Below are positions 20,477 through 28,688 of a DNA stretch of 29,163 nt, piece after piece. Source of the DNA: DASUKL01 sp036278755 (lineage in GTDB: Bacteria; Chloroflexota; Limnocylindria; Limnocylindrales; CSP1-4); NCBI GenBank assembly GCA_036278755.1, contig DASUKL010000026.1, positions 1-29,163 of the forward strand, in the 5' to 3' direction. Below the pieces are notes generated by a model. The model did not search any database, had not been told where the DNA came from, and saw only the letters and a list, made by a program, of their open reading frames with translations. A program made the position numbers and the translations under genes. Numbering within the stretch: position 1 is the stretch's first letter; each line of letters opens with the position of its first letter.

Positions 20477-23290
20477 TCAGGCCCGTCCGTCGAGTGCCGC
20501 GCGGAGGGCCGCCAGGGCCGCCGGGAGGCCGTCCCGCCGCGTGCCCTTGCCCTGGGCCATCTCCGGACGGCCCCCGCCCTTGCCGCCGATGGCCGGCACG
20601 GCGGCGCGCACGAGGTCCCCGGCGGCGATGCCGCGGGCCACGAGGTCGTCGCTGACCGTGACGAAGAGCTGCGGCTCGTCGGCCTCGAGGCCCAGGGCGA
20701 TGACCCCGCTGGGCAGGGCCTGGCGGACCTCGCGAGCAAGGGACTTCAGCTCGTCGATGGAGGGCACCTCCAGGGCCCGGGCCAGGACCGTCAGGCCGCC
20801 GCTCGTCGTCTCGGCCGCGGCGGCCAGCTCGGCCGGCCGCGGACGGGCGGCGGCCGCTCCCCGGCGGAGCTGCCGTTCCACCTTGTGGAGCCGCTCCTGG
20901 AGCTCGGCGGCCCGGGCGGCCACCTGCTCTGGCTCGCGTGCCCCCAGGGCCGCCGTCGCCGCGTCCAGGGCCGCCAGACGGGCCGCGATCCAGGTGTCGG
21001 CCGCGTCTCCGGTGAGGGCCTCGATGCGCCGCAGCCCGGCCCCGATGCTCCGCTCGCCGATGAGCACGAAGCTGCCCACCTGGCCCGTGGCCCGGCAGTG
21101 CGTGCCGCCGCACAGCTCGCGGCTGTACTCGTCGACGGCCACGACCCGGACCCGCTCCCCGTACTTCTCGTCGAAGAAGGCATCGGCTCCAGCGTCGACG
21201 GCCTCGCCCATCGTCATCTCCCGAGGCTGGACCGGCTCATCGGCTCGGATGACCCGCCGGACCTCCGCTTCGATGGCCCGCAGCTCGTCGGCCGTCAGGG
21301 GGCGCTCGAGGGGGAAGTCGAAGCGCAGGCCGTCGGGCGAGACGAGCGAGCCATGCTGGCGGGCCTGCTCGCCCACCACGTTGCGCAGGGCGCGGTGGAG
21401 AAGATGGGTGGCGGTGTGGTTGCGCATCGTGCGGGCCCGACGCTCGGCGTCCACCTCGGCCACCACGCGCCGACCCACGGCCAGATCGCCCACCGTGCGG
21501 CCGCGGTGGACGATGAGCCCCCCGACCTGGGCCCCGACGGGCCGCTGGGTGTCGTCGACCTCGACGAGGACCGCACCATCGGTCGAGCCTTCGGCCGCGC
21601 CGTCGGTCGAGCCCCCAGCGGGCCCGAGCGCCCGAAGCAGGCCCCGATCGCCGACCTGGCCGCCCCCTTCGGCATAGAACGGCGTCCGATCGAGGACGAG
21701 CTCGACCTCCGCGCCGGGCCCCACCTCTTCGACCTCCTGGCCCCCGACGAGGATCGCCCGCACCTGCCCCTCGGCCCGCGTCGTGGCGTAGCCCACGAAC
21801 TCCGGGCCGCCCGTGCGGCGGAGGATGGCCTCGTAGGTCGCGGCCGCCTGGGCCTGCTGGGCCAGCTCGGCCTTACGGCCTCGCCGGCTGCGCTGGCGCT
21901 GTTCGGCCAGGGCCGCCTCGAAGCCGGCGCGATCCACCCGCACGCCGCGCTCGGCGCAGATGTCCACCGTCAGGTCGACCGGGAAGCCGTACGTGTCGTG
22001 GAGGCGGAAGGCGACCTCGCCGGGCAGCACCGGAGCGTCGGCCGGGAGCACTTCGGGACGACGGCCGACCATCGGCTCGCCGATCGCCAGGGGCGCCAGC
22101 TCGGCCTCGAGGAGGGCCGTCCCGGCATCGAGGGTCCGGGCGAACTGGGCCTCCTCACGGGAGACCACCGCGGCGGTGACCTCGGCCTGCTCGGTCAGGT
22201 AGGGGTAGGCCTCGGCCATGGTGGCCACCACGACCTCTGCCAGCTCGGCCAGGAACGGCTCGCGGCGGCCCAGGAGCCGGCCGTGGCGGACGGCCCGGCG
22301 GAGGATACGGCGGAGGACGTAGCCCCGGCCCTCGTTGGCCGGCCGCACGCCGTCGGCGACGAGGAACGTCACCGCCCGGGCGTGATCGGCGATGACCTGG
22401 TAGCTGAAGCGCTCCCGCTCGAACGTCTCGGGGTCGTGGCCCAGCATCCCCCGCAGCCGCTCGTGGAGGGGCAGGAAGAGGTCCGTGTCGTAGTTGGACG
22501 GCACCTGCTGGAGCACGGAGGCCAGGCGCTCCAGGCCCATGCCCGTGTCGACGCTGGTGAAGGGCAGCGGGACGCGGCCGTCCGGGCGCTGCTCGAACTC
22601 CATGAAGACGAGGTTCCAGATCTCCAGCCAGCGGGGGCAGGTCTCGGCGTGGTCGGGGATGCATTCGGGGCCCTCGGAGAACGCCACGCCGCGGTCGAAG
22701 TGGATCTCGCTGCAGGGACCGCAGGGACCGGTGTCCGCCATCCGCCAGAAGTTGTGGTCGTCGCCGACCTCGATGTCGCCCCAGGCCGCCATCCGCTCCG
22801 GGGGGAGGCCGATCTCGTCGCGCCACACGGCCCGGGCCACCTCGTCGTCCTTGTAGGTCGTGGCCGCCAGGCGGTCGCCGGGGATGCCCAGATCCTGGGT
22901 CAGGAACTCCCAGGCGAAGTGGATGGCCTCGCGCTTGAAGTAGTCGCCGAAGCTCCAGTTGCCGAGCATCTCGAAGAGGGTGTGGTGGCGGGGGGTGCGG
23001 CCCACCTCCTCGAAATCGTTGTGCTTGCCGGCCACCCGCAGGCAGCGCTGGTAGTCGACCGCCCGGCGGTAGGAGCGGGTCTCCGCCCCGGTCAGGACGT
23101 CCTTGAACTGGACCATCCCGGCGTTGGTGAAGAGGAGGGTCGGGTCGCCGGCCGGGACCAGGCTCGCGCTGGGCACGACGGTGTGCTCACGAGCAGCGAA
23201 GAACGCCACGAACCGCCGGCGGATCTCGGCCGCCGGGAGCGCGCGGATGCGCGGGTCGATGGTCGGAGCGCCGGGGCTGCGCACAGGCAT
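20477..23290 (-). CDS. alaS: Alanyl-tRNA synthetase
   Basis: Charges tRNA-Ala. 937 residues, slightly longer than the usual 870-890. The class II catalytic core is visible (LLFTNAGMVQFKDVLTG at 52-68, RHHTLFEMLGNWSFGDYFK at 101-119, ADTGPCGPCSEIHFDRG). The editing domain has NHTATHLLHRAL (about residue 624) and CGGTHCRATGQVG (about 726), which together give the zinc ligands, and the C-Ala/DHHA1 domain ends in the GGKGGG region. An insertion with an 8-residue repeat (STDGAAEG, STDGAVLV) sits in the beta-barrel part of the editing region. The ATG at 23290 is preceded by TACACT at 7 bases, without a ribosome-binding site, so it looks leaderless. It heads the operon that includes the FtsA-like gene, ruvX and mltG. 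Confidence 0.97.
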   Translation of the reverse strand: MPVRSPGAPTIDPRIRALPAAEIRRRFVAFFAAREHTVVPSASLVPAGDPTLLFTNAGMVQFKDVLTGAETRSYRRAVDYQRCLRVAGKHNDFEEVGRTPRHHTLFEMLGNWSFGDYFKREAIHFAWEFLTQDLGIPGDRLAATTYKDDEVARAVWRDEIGLPPERMAAWGDIEVGDDHNFWRMADTGPCGPCSEIHFDRGVAFSEGPECIPDHAETCPRWLEIWNLVFMEFEQRPDGRVPLPFTSVDTGMGLERLASVLQQVPSNYDTDLFLPLHERLRGMLGHDPETFERERFSYQVIADHARAVTFLVADGVRPANEGRGYVLRRILRRAVRHGRLLGRREPFLAELAEVVVATMAEAYPYLTEQAEVTAAVVSREEAQFARTLDAGTALLEAELAPLAIGEPMVGRRPEVLPADAPVLPGEVAFRLHDTYGFPVDLTVDICAERGVRVDRAGFEAALAEQRQRSRRGRKAELAQQAQAAATYEAILRRTGGPEFVGYATTRAEGQVRAILVGGQEVEEVGPGAEVELVLDRTPFYAEGGGQVGDRGLLRALGPAGGSTDGAAEGSTDGAVLVEVDDTQRPVGAQVGGLIVHRGRTVGDLAVGRRVVAEVDAERRARTMRNHTATHLLHRALRNVVGEQARQHGSLVSPDGLRFDFPLERPLTADELRAIEAEVRRVIRADEPVQPREMTMGEAVDAGADAFFDEKYGERVRVVAVDEYSRELCGGTHCRATGQVGSFVLIGERSIGAGLRRIEALTGDAADTWIAARLAALDAATAALGAREPEQVAARAAELQERLHKVERQLRRGAAAARPRPAELAAAAETTSGGLTVLARALEVPSIDELKSLAREVRQALPSGVIALGLEADEPQLFVTVSDDLVARGIAAGDLVRAAVPAIGGKGGGRPEMAQGKGTRRDGLPAALAALRAALDGRA
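21573..21620 (+). repeat. 24-bp tandem duplication inside alaS
   Basis: Two adjacent 24-bp copies sharing ATCGGTCGAGCC / GTCGGTCGAGCC encode an 8-residue duplication (STDGAxxx) in AlaS. This is probably a surface-loop expansion. Confidence 0.6.
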
Positions 23291-23297
23291 CGGGCGG

Positions 23298-23303
23298 AGT
23301 GTA
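23298..23303 (-). promoter_or_regulatory. Probable -10 box of alaS (TACACT), leaderless
   Basis: TACACT on the minus strand, followed after exactly 7 bases (CCGCCCG) by the ATG of alaS. The arrangement repeats that of the PPOX gene. No Shine-Dalgarno sequence can fit. No -35 hexamer is evident. Confidence 0.55.
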
Positions 23304-23318
23304 CCGAACGGCACGACC

Positions 23319-23606
23319 TCAGCGGCCCAGGCTCGATCCACCCCGGGCCGGGCCCAGCAGGCTGACGACGACCACGATGGTGATGCCCAGCCAGGCCACG
23401 ATCGAGGACCACAGGAGACCGAAGTCACCGATGCGCACGGGGTCGCCCAGGCGGGCCCCCAGGGCCTGGCCGGCGAAGGCGCCCAGGATGGCCGCGGGCA
23501 GCACGAGCAGCATCCGGCCCCTGAGGCGGCCGCTGAGGAGCAGATACACCGAGGCGTGGAAGAGGCCGACCAGGACCGCGAGCACGGGCGCGGGGCCGAT
23601 CTCCAT
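23319..23606 (-). CDS. Small three-helix membrane protein, unknown function
   Basis: 95 residues and almost entirely hydrophobic, with three likely transmembrane helices (about 7-25, 31-50 and 63-84). The short loops carry positive charges (SGRLRGR, GARLGDPVRIG). I do not recognise the family. The small Gly/Ala-rich packing residues in helix 2 (AAILGAFAGQALGA) resemble small membrane-protein folds in general and are not diagnostic. The ATG at 23606 is 8 bases downstream of TATACT (23615-23620), a good -10 box, so it is probably a leaderless gene of its own. Its stop is 28 bp before the alaS start and its 3' end lies just upstream of the alaS promoter, so it is a separate unit or reads into alaS. 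Confidence 0.6.
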   Translation of the reverse strand: MEIGPAPVLAVLVGLFHASVYLLLSGRLRGRMLLVLPAAILGAFAGQALGARLGDPVRIGDFGLLWSSIVAWLGITIVVVVSLLGPARGGSSLGR

Positions 23607-23614
23607 CGCAGCCG

Positions 23615-23620
23615 AGTATA
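23615..23620 (-). promoter_or_regulatory. Probable -10 box of the small membrane protein gene (TATACT), leaderless
   Basis: TATACT on the minus strand, 8 bases before the ATG at 23606. It is the strongest -10 match in the window and stands out against the G/C background. Confidence 0.55.
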
Positions 23621-23705
23621 GGGTGCGGTCAGCCAGGAGCCCGCACCCCTGCCCACCCTCCGCTGGCGGCCCAGGGGACCGCCCGGACCCGCGAGCGGAT
23701 GAGCA

Positions 23706-23735
23706 GAGGCCGGGTCGGTCGCCCGACCCGGCCTC
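23706..23735 (-). terminator. Hairpin downstream of the S53 peptidase gene
   Basis: A perfect 12-bp stem (GAGGCCGGGTCG at 23706-23717, CGACCCGGCCTC at 23724-23735) with a 6-base loop. It begins 24 bp after the TAA of the S53 gene. There is no run of T after it on the minus strand, so it may work as an intrinsic terminator without a U-tract or as a 3'-end stabiliser. Confidence 0.65.
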
Positions 23736-23759
23736 GTGGAGTCCACGACGGACCCGGGG

Positions 23760-25712
23760 TTACTTGAAGAACTGACTCCCGTTGATGCTGCCGAGACCGG
23801 TCACCCGGTCGTATCCGACGGTCGTCTTGATCGTCAGCCCGGTCGTGAAGTCGAACGACCGGAAGCTATAGACATAGCCGTCCGCGGCGGAGGTGCCGTT
23901 GACGTAGTCGCTTCGGATCACGCCGGCGTCGGCGACGTGCTGCACGTCGTGGAAGGCCGCGGCGCCCATCGAGTAGAGCAGCGGGTTGGCGAAGCCGATG
24001 GCCTGGCCCCTGTGCTGCTGGAGGTCGGCCATGAGGCCGGTGACGATCGGCGAGGCGAGGCTCGTGCCGCCGACGCGGTACTCGCTGTAGGCCGTCGTCC
24101 CGTCGGGGAAGGTCTGGGTCTGGCCGATGAGGTAGCCGGTGTTCGGATCGGCCACCGCGGCCACGTCGGGCACGACGCGCATCGCCGGGCCGCTGGGGTC
24201 GTTGTACTTCGAGAGGGAGCTGGGGACGACGCCGGCCTGGTAGGCAGGCTGGGTGAAGAGCCGGCTCGTGCCACCTCCGGAGCCATAGAGGTAGGCGCCG
24301 GGCGGGTCGACGTTCCAGGTGCCGTCGGACGTCAGGCTGGACTTGCCTGTCTCCCATCCGGTCTCGACAGCGATCGAGCCGTCGGCCGCGACGCCCAGGC
24401 TGGTGCCGCCGACGGCGGTGACCCAGGGGCTGGAGGCCGACCAATCCGGGGTGGCGGACGAGGCGTTGGCGGCGATCCCGCCGGTCTCATCCCCATCATC
24501 ACCGGAGCTGAAGTAGATCCCGATGCCTTCAGCCGCGGCCTGGATGAAGATGTCGTTGAGGGGTTTGATGTAGCCGAAGGGGAGCGCCTCGCCGATAAAG
24601 CCATACGAGTTGCTGACCATGTCGGCCAGGTGGGCGTCCACGACGTGATTCATGGCCGCGTCGAGATCCTGATAGGCATTCGCGGCGCCGACGTAGACGA
24701 TCGTGGCCCCGGGAGCCATGCCGTGCACGGCTTCGACATCGAGCGTTTCCTCCCCGGACCAACCCTGCGGGTCCTGGGCCGGGTTCTGCGGCCGGCGGAA
24801 CGTGCCTGGCGCGACGACCTGGCGGAACTGGTTCGCCTCGAGCGGCGCGATGCCCCGGTTCGCTGACCAGGCGTCGACGTCCTGGACGATCGTGGGCGAG
24901 GCATAGGCGTCGATGATCGCCACCGTCACGCCAGCCCCCGTGAGCGAGCTTGGCACGCCATAGGCGCTGCGCAGCTGCTGGGGGGTGTAGCCGCACGGCG
25001 CATAAGGCTGAGCCGTGCCGTAGATCTCGGGCACCGTCGTACCGTCGGGGCCGGCGGTCGTGGTATCGAGCTGGGCCCAATAGCTCGAGCAGGGGGGAGC
25101 GTTCTTGAAGACGGCCGGCGGCGGGGCGCTGCCGGTCGCGTCGGGATGGACCAGGGCGGCGCTCTCATCGAGCCCGACCACGGCGGTCACGGTGCCCGCC
25201 AGGCTGGCCGGGACGCTGAGGGCCGTCTGCGGCGAGCGGAGCGTGTGACCCTGGACCCGGTACTCGCCGAACGTGGTGCCGAATGCGGCCGCGGCCTGGG
25301 CGACGGTGCCCTCGGCCGCAACGTAGAGGTTGTTGCTCGGCGTGTAGTCGAGCCTGAAGCCCTGACTGCGCAGCCAGCGCTGGACGGCGCCGACGCTGGC
25401 CTGGCTGGGCGCGAACTGCTTGCGGAACTGGGCGGGGCTCAGGAAATGGCCGTAGGCCGCGCTGCGCGGATCCGAGACCGAGTAGGCCAGGGCCGCCGCG
25501 GCGCCGGCGTCGCGCCAGCCCAGGTAGACGCGGAAACCGACCGACTCGGTCCCGCTGACGCGGCCCATGTAGGCGGACGAGTGAGCCCAGGAGGGCACGC
25601 TGCCGGCCAGGACGGCCCGACCGCTGGCGGCCGTAGCGGTGCCGCCCACGAGAGCCACGATCATGACGGCGGAAACGACACCTGCCGTCAGCGTGCGGAG
25701 ATGGCGATTCAC
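23760..25712 (-). CDS. Secreted sedolisin (S53) serine-carboxyl peptidase with propeptide
   Basis: A secreted endopeptidase, usually active at low pH. 650 residues from the GTG at 25712: a signal peptide (about 1-29, hydrophobic AGVVSAVMIVALVGG), a pro-kumamolisin propeptide (about 55-190, SDPRSAAYGHFLSPAQFRKQ), and the catalytic domain. The catalytic residues are in place: E321 and D325 (SGEETLDVEAVHGMAP), S551 (VGGTSLASPI) and an Asp364 candidate for the oxyanion site before SNSYG. The calcium site near the C-terminus (FHDVQH, then YDRVTGLGSING) is present. Two Cys (208, 240) near the propeptide junction may form a disulfide. The GTG is preferred to the in-frame ATG at 25727 because GGAGG lies 8 bases before it and overlaps that ATG. 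It ends in TAA, unlike nearly all neighbours, and is a single-gene unit. Confidence 0.93.
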   Translation of the reverse strand: MNRHLRTLTAGVVSAVMIVALVGGTATAASGRAVLAGSVPSWAHSSAYMGRVSGTESVGFRVYLGWRDAGAAAALAYSVSDPRSAAYGHFLSPAQFRKQFAPSQASVGAVQRWLRSQGFRLDYTPSNNLYVAAEGTVAQAAAAFGTTFGEYRVQGHTLRSPQTALSVPASLAGTVTAVVGLDESAALVHPDATGSAPPPAVFKNAPPCSSYWAQLDTTTAGPDGTTVPEIYGTAQPYAPCGYTPQQLRSAYGVPSSLTGAGVTVAIIDAYASPTIVQDVDAWSANRGIAPLEANQFRQVVAPGTFRRPQNPAQDPQGWSGEETLDVEAVHGMAPGATIVYVGAANAYQDLDAAMNHVVDAHLADMVSNSYGFIGEALPFGYIKPLNDIFIQAAAEGIGIYFSSGDDGDETGGIAANASSATPDWSASSPWVTAVGGTSLGVAADGSIAVETGWETGKSSLTSDGTWNVDPPGAYLYGSGGGTSRLFTQPAYQAGVVPSSLSKYNDPSGPAMRVVPDVAAVADPNTGYLIGQTQTFPDGTTAYSEYRVGGTSLASPIVTGLMADLQQHRGQAIGFANPLLYSMGAAAFHDVQHVADAGVIRSDYVNGTSAADGYVYSFRSFDFTTGLTIKTTVGYDRVTGLGSINGSQFFK

Positions 25713-25732
25713 CGGATAGTCCTCCATGTGCC

Positions 25733-25778
25733 GCTGACCAGCGTGCTCACGCATGGCATCGCGGGGGCCATGGTCAGC
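25733..25778. promoter_or_regulatory. Nested dyads in the S53 gene leader
   Basis: An 8-bp perfect inverted repeat (GCTGACCA at 25733-25740, TGGTCAGC at 25771-25778) encloses a second perfect dyad, GCGTG-CT-CACGC (25741-25752). The region lies between a weak TACCGT -10-like box (25786-25791, minus strand) and the ribosome-binding site. It could be a leader hairpin or an operator. Confidence 0.4.
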
Positions 25779-25858
25779 CGGGATGACGGTAGCGCAGTGC
25801 GCCACGGCGCGGGTGCGAGAGTGGGATGCTGGTGCACGACCGCACCGGCGCTCAGCCC

Positions 25859-25878
25859 GAGCCCCGCCCGGCGGGCTC
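25859..25878 (-). terminator. Hairpin downstream of mnmA
   Basis: GAGCCC (25859-25864) pairs with GGGCTC (25873-25878) across an 8-base G/C loop, about 25 bp after the mnmA stop. There is no T-tract. The segment CCGGCGCTCAGCC occurs both just outside this hairpin and at the mnmA stop. Confidence 0.4.
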
Positions 25879-25902
25879 CCCGGCCCAGCGGCAAGCCGGC
25901 GC

Positions 25903-27084
25903 TCAGCCGCGAGCGATCGCCCCTCCGCCCAGGACCTCGTCACCGCGGTAGACGACCGCCGCTTGGCCCGGGGCCGGGGCCCAGGCCGGCCGCTCCAACT
26001 CCACGCGCCAGCGGCCCGGCTCGTCGGTCGGCATCACGCGGGCCGGCACGGCGTCGCCGCGGTGGCGGATGCGGACCTGGGCCCTGAAGGTCCGGGCACC
26101 GGCCGGCGGCCTGCCAGCCACCCAGGTCGCGTCGCGGATCTCGAAGGTGCTCTGCTGGAGGTCCTCGCGCCGACCCAGCTGGACGAGGTTGGCCGCGGCG
26201 TCGATGCGGGCCACGTAGCGGGGCTCGCCGAGGGCCACGCCCAGGCCGGACCGCTGGCCGACCGTATAGGCCGCCGCGCCTCGATGCTGGCCCACGGTCG
26301 CACCGTCGGCGTCGAGCAGCGGGCCCGGTGCCTCCTGCCAGCCGGCACGCTCGCGGAGGGCCGTGCGGTAGTCGCCGTCGGGCACGAAACAGATGCCCTG
26401 GCTCTCGGGCTTGTCAGCCGTGGCCAGGCCCAGGCGGTGGGCGACGGCCCGGACTTCGGGCTTGGTCAGCTCGCCCAGCGGGAAGCGGGTCCCGGCCAGC
26501 TGATCCTGGCGCAGGCCGTAGAGGAAGTAGCTCTGGTCCTTGTCGGGGTCCAGGCCCCGGAGGAGGCGGTAGCGCTGACCGGACCTGGCGTCGGGGTCGG
26601 ACGTCGCATCGACCCGGGCGTAGTGGCCAGTGGCCACCGAGGACGCGCCGTAGAGCCGGCGGGCGCGGCCCAGGAGCGAGCCGAACTTGACCGTCGTGTT
26701 GCAGGCGATGCAAGGGCTGGGCGTCTGGCCCTCGAGATACGAGCGCAGGAACGGCTCGAGGACGCCGGCCCCGAACTCGCGCTCCAGGTTGAGGACGTAG
26801 AAGGGGATACCCAGCTGCCCGGCCACGCGGCGGGCGTCTTCGGCCGCGTCGAGCGAGCAGCAGCTGCGGCTGAACTCGGAATAGCTGTCGGCCACGTCGT
26901 GGAGGCGCATCCAGACCCCCACGACGTCGACCCCGGCCTCGGCCAGGAGGGCCGCCGCGACCGAGCTATCGACCCCGCCCGACATGGCCACCACGACCCG
27001 GCCCTCGGGCGCCGGACGGGCTTCGGCGGGCGCCGGACGGGCGTCTGAGGCCCGGTCGCTCCAGGTGGTGATGGGGCCCGTCAC
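25903..27084 (-). CDS. mnmA: tRNA-specific 2-thiouridylase MnmA
   Basis: Makes 2-thiouridine at the wobble position of tRNA-Lys, -Glu and -Gln, taking sulfur from a cysteine desulfurase. 393 residues. The ATP PP-loop SGGVDSS is at 35-41, after an Ala/Pro-rich leader with a short internal repeat. SCCSLDAAEDARRVAGQLGI (74-93) is typical of the bacterial family. The catalytic cysteines are C128 (CIACNTTVKF) and C232 (SQGICFVPDGDY). Family motifs ATGHYARVD and KDQSYFLYGL are also present. The GTG start at 27084 overlaps the TGA of the desulfurase gene as GTGA, which matches their shared job. It ends the pair, followed by a hairpin. Confidence 0.96.
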   Translation of the reverse strand: MTGPITTWSDRASDARPAPAEARPAPEGRVVVAMSGGVDSSVAAALLAEAGVDVVGVWMRLHDVADSYSEFSRSCCSLDAAEDARRVAGQLGIPFYVLNLEREFGAGVLEPFLRSYLEGQTPSPCIACNTTVKFGSLLGRARRLYGASSVATGHYARVDATSDPDARSGQRYRLLRGLDPDKDQSYFLYGLRQDQLAGTRFPLGELTKPEVRAVAHRLGLATADKPESQGICFVPDGDYRTALRERAGWQEAPGPLLDADGATVGQHRGAAAYTVGQRSGLGVALGEPRYVARIDAAANLVQLGRREDLQQSTFEIRDATWVAGRPPAGARTFRAQVRIRHRGDAVPARVMPTDEPGRWRVELERPAWAPAPGQAAVVYRGDEVLGGGAIARG

Positions 27085-28265
27085 GCCGGACTCCCCTGCC
27101 CTAGCGGGTCCTCGGCCAGGGCCGCCCGAGCGGCCTGCTGATCGGCCAGGACGCGGGGCACGGTGTCGATCGCCACGGCGAGCTCCTCCTCGCTCGTCGG
27201 TCGGCCAAGGCTGAAGCGCAGCGCGCCGCGAGCCTCGTCGTCGGGGAAGCCCATGGCCGTCAGGACGTGGCTCGGCTCGGGGGAGCCGGTCGTGCAGGCA
27301 CTCCCCGTGGAGGCTGCCACGCCCTCGAGGTCGAGGGCCGCCACCGCCTCGGCGCCCCCGATGCCCTGGGCCACGACCGAGAGGAGTCCCGGCAGGCGGT
27401 CGCGGGGATGGCCGCTCAGCTCCACGCCGGGCAACGCCGTGACGGCCTGGCTCAGGCGCTCGCGCAGCCGCCGCAACCGGTGGCGGGTCGCCTCGCGCTC
27501 CTCCACGGCCAGACGGAAGGCGGCGGCGAAGCCCACGGCCGAGGCCACGTCCTCCGTGCCCGCCCGGCGGTAGCGCTCCTGGCTCCCGCCGTGGGCCTGG
27601 GGCATGATCGTCGTCCCCCGGCGCACGAACAGTGCCCCCGCGCCGGCCGGACCCTCCAGCTTGTGGGCGGCCACGCTCAGGAGGTCCGCGTCGAGGACGC
27701 CCAGATCGATGGGCACGAAGGGCGCCGCGGCCACCGCATCGAGGTGGACGAGGATGCCCTTGTGGTGACGGACGCGCTCCAGGGCCTCGGCGATGGGCTG
27801 GATCGTGCCGACCTCGTTGTTGGCCAGCTGGAGGCTGACGAGCACCGTCCGGTCGCCGATGGCCGCGCCCAGCTGGTCGGGATCGAGGCGGCCGTAGCGG
27901 TCGACCGGCAGCTCGACCACCTCGAAGCCGAACTTCTCGAGGTGGCGCAGGGCATGGAGGACGGCGTGATGCTCGACCGCCGTGGTGATGAGCTGATTGC
28001 CCCGGGCCTTGGCTGCCCAGGCAGCGCCCTTGAGGGCCAGATTGATAGCCTCCGTGGCGCCCGAGGTCATGACGATCTCGCGCGCCCCGGCGCCGAGGCA
28101 GGCGGCGATGACCTCATGGGCCTCGTCGAGCGCCGCCCGGGCCCGACGACCCTCAGCGTGGGCGGACGAGGGGTTCCCGGCCGGCCGCTCGAGGTACGGC
28201 AGCATGGCCGCCAGCGCCTCGGCCCGCAGCGGCGAGGTGGCGGCATGATCAAGATAGGCCCGCAT
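27081..28265 (-). CDS. Cysteine desulfurase (NifS/IscS family)
   Basis: A PLP enzyme that takes sulfur from cysteine and forms an enzyme persulfide. 394 residues. N-terminal YLDHAATSPLRAEALAAML; PLP-contacting His99/His100 (AVEHHAVLHAL) and Asp176 (VHLDAVAAAP); PLP lysine K202 (SVAAHKLEGPAGAGALFV); nucleophile C324 (STGSACTTGSPEPSHVL). The closest named type is the YrvO/IscS-like desulfurase paired with mnmA in B. subtilis, so the likely partner is MnmA, though Fe-S or other uses are possible. The ATG at 28265 is preferred: TACAAT lies 6 bases upstream and the family N-terminus begins there. The longer open frame to 28385 has no resemblance. Confidence 0.94.
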   Translation of the reverse strand: MRAYLDHAATSPLRAEALAAMLPYLERPAGNPSSAHAEGRRARAALDEAHEVIAACLGAGAREIVMTSGATEAINLALKGAAWAAKARGNQLITTAVEHHAVLHALRHLEKFGFEVVELPVDRYGRLDPDQLGAAIGDRTVLVSLQLANNEVGTIQPIAEALERVRHHKGILVHLDAVAAAPFVPIDLGVLDADLLSVAAHKLEGPAGAGALFVRRGTTIMPQAHGGSQERYRRAGTEDVASAVGFAAAFRLAVEEREATRHRLRRLRERLSQAVTALPGVELSGHPRDRLPGLLSVVAQGIGGAEAVAALDLEGVAASTGSACTTGSPEPSHVLTAMGFPDDEARGALRFSLGRPTSEEELAVAIDTVPRVLADQQAARAALAEDPLGQGSPA

Positions 28266-28271
28266 GGCCCG

Positions 28272-28277
28272 ATTGTA
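28272..28277 (-). promoter_or_regulatory. Probable -10 box of the desulfurase-mnmA operon (TACAAT), leaderless
   Basis: TACAAT on the minus strand, 6 bases (CGGGCC) before the ATG at 28265. There is no ribosome-binding site between them. It resembles the boxes in front of alaS and the PPOX gene. Confidence 0.55.
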
Positions 28278-28399
28278 GGAGCCGGCCGCCTTCAGCCGGG
28301 TCTCCGCCTGGCGGGGGCAAGGCGCATGCGGCCCCGGCCGGAGGCGGCGGCCACCCGTCGGGGGGATCGGGCCGGCCCGCGGCACGGTCCTTGGCCGGC

Positions 28400-28552
28400 G
28401 CCACGGTCTTGGCCAGATACGCTGCCGGCGGAGGGTTATGCCCGGGGCGTGCCGCGGTCTTGGCCAGATACGCTGCCCGCGGAGGCTTATGCCCGGGGCG
28501 TGCCACGGTCTTGGCCGGATACGCTGCCCGCGGAGGCTTATGCCCGGGGCGC
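28400..28552 (+). repeat. Three tandem copies of a 51-bp repeat
   Basis: Copies at 28400-28450, 28451-28501 and 28502-28552 are nearly identical; the second and third differ from each other at three positions and the first at a few more. Each contains TTGGCCAGATACGCTGCC or a close variant, followed by GCGGAGG, TTATG and CCCGGGGCG. A truncated fourth copy (GCACGGTCCTTGGCCGG) precedes them at 28382-28398. The period is a multiple of three, but neither strand gives a recognisable protein. Confidence 0.92.
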
Positions 28553-28688
28553 GAGGTGTCGACCTGCTCCGACGACCTCAGGGAGCCTGAATCTGCCCGA
28601 TCCGTGGCCAAGATGGCGGCCCAGCGAGCGTATGGCCGCGATCCGAGCATCTCGAGGGGCTCGGCGAGCTGGTGCCCGGGCCGGTCCT

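Noticed and set aside
19181..23365. A 1394-codon open frame on the plus strand opposite alaS and the FtsA-like gene
   Set aside because: It is exactly antisense to two certain genes. Its composition (Asp/Glu/Gly/His/Leu-rich, no motif) is the usual reflection of G/C-biased third positions. It is a shadow frame.
28382..28552. A CRISPR array
   Set aside because: The 51-bp units are contiguous with no unique spacers, and there are no cas genes.
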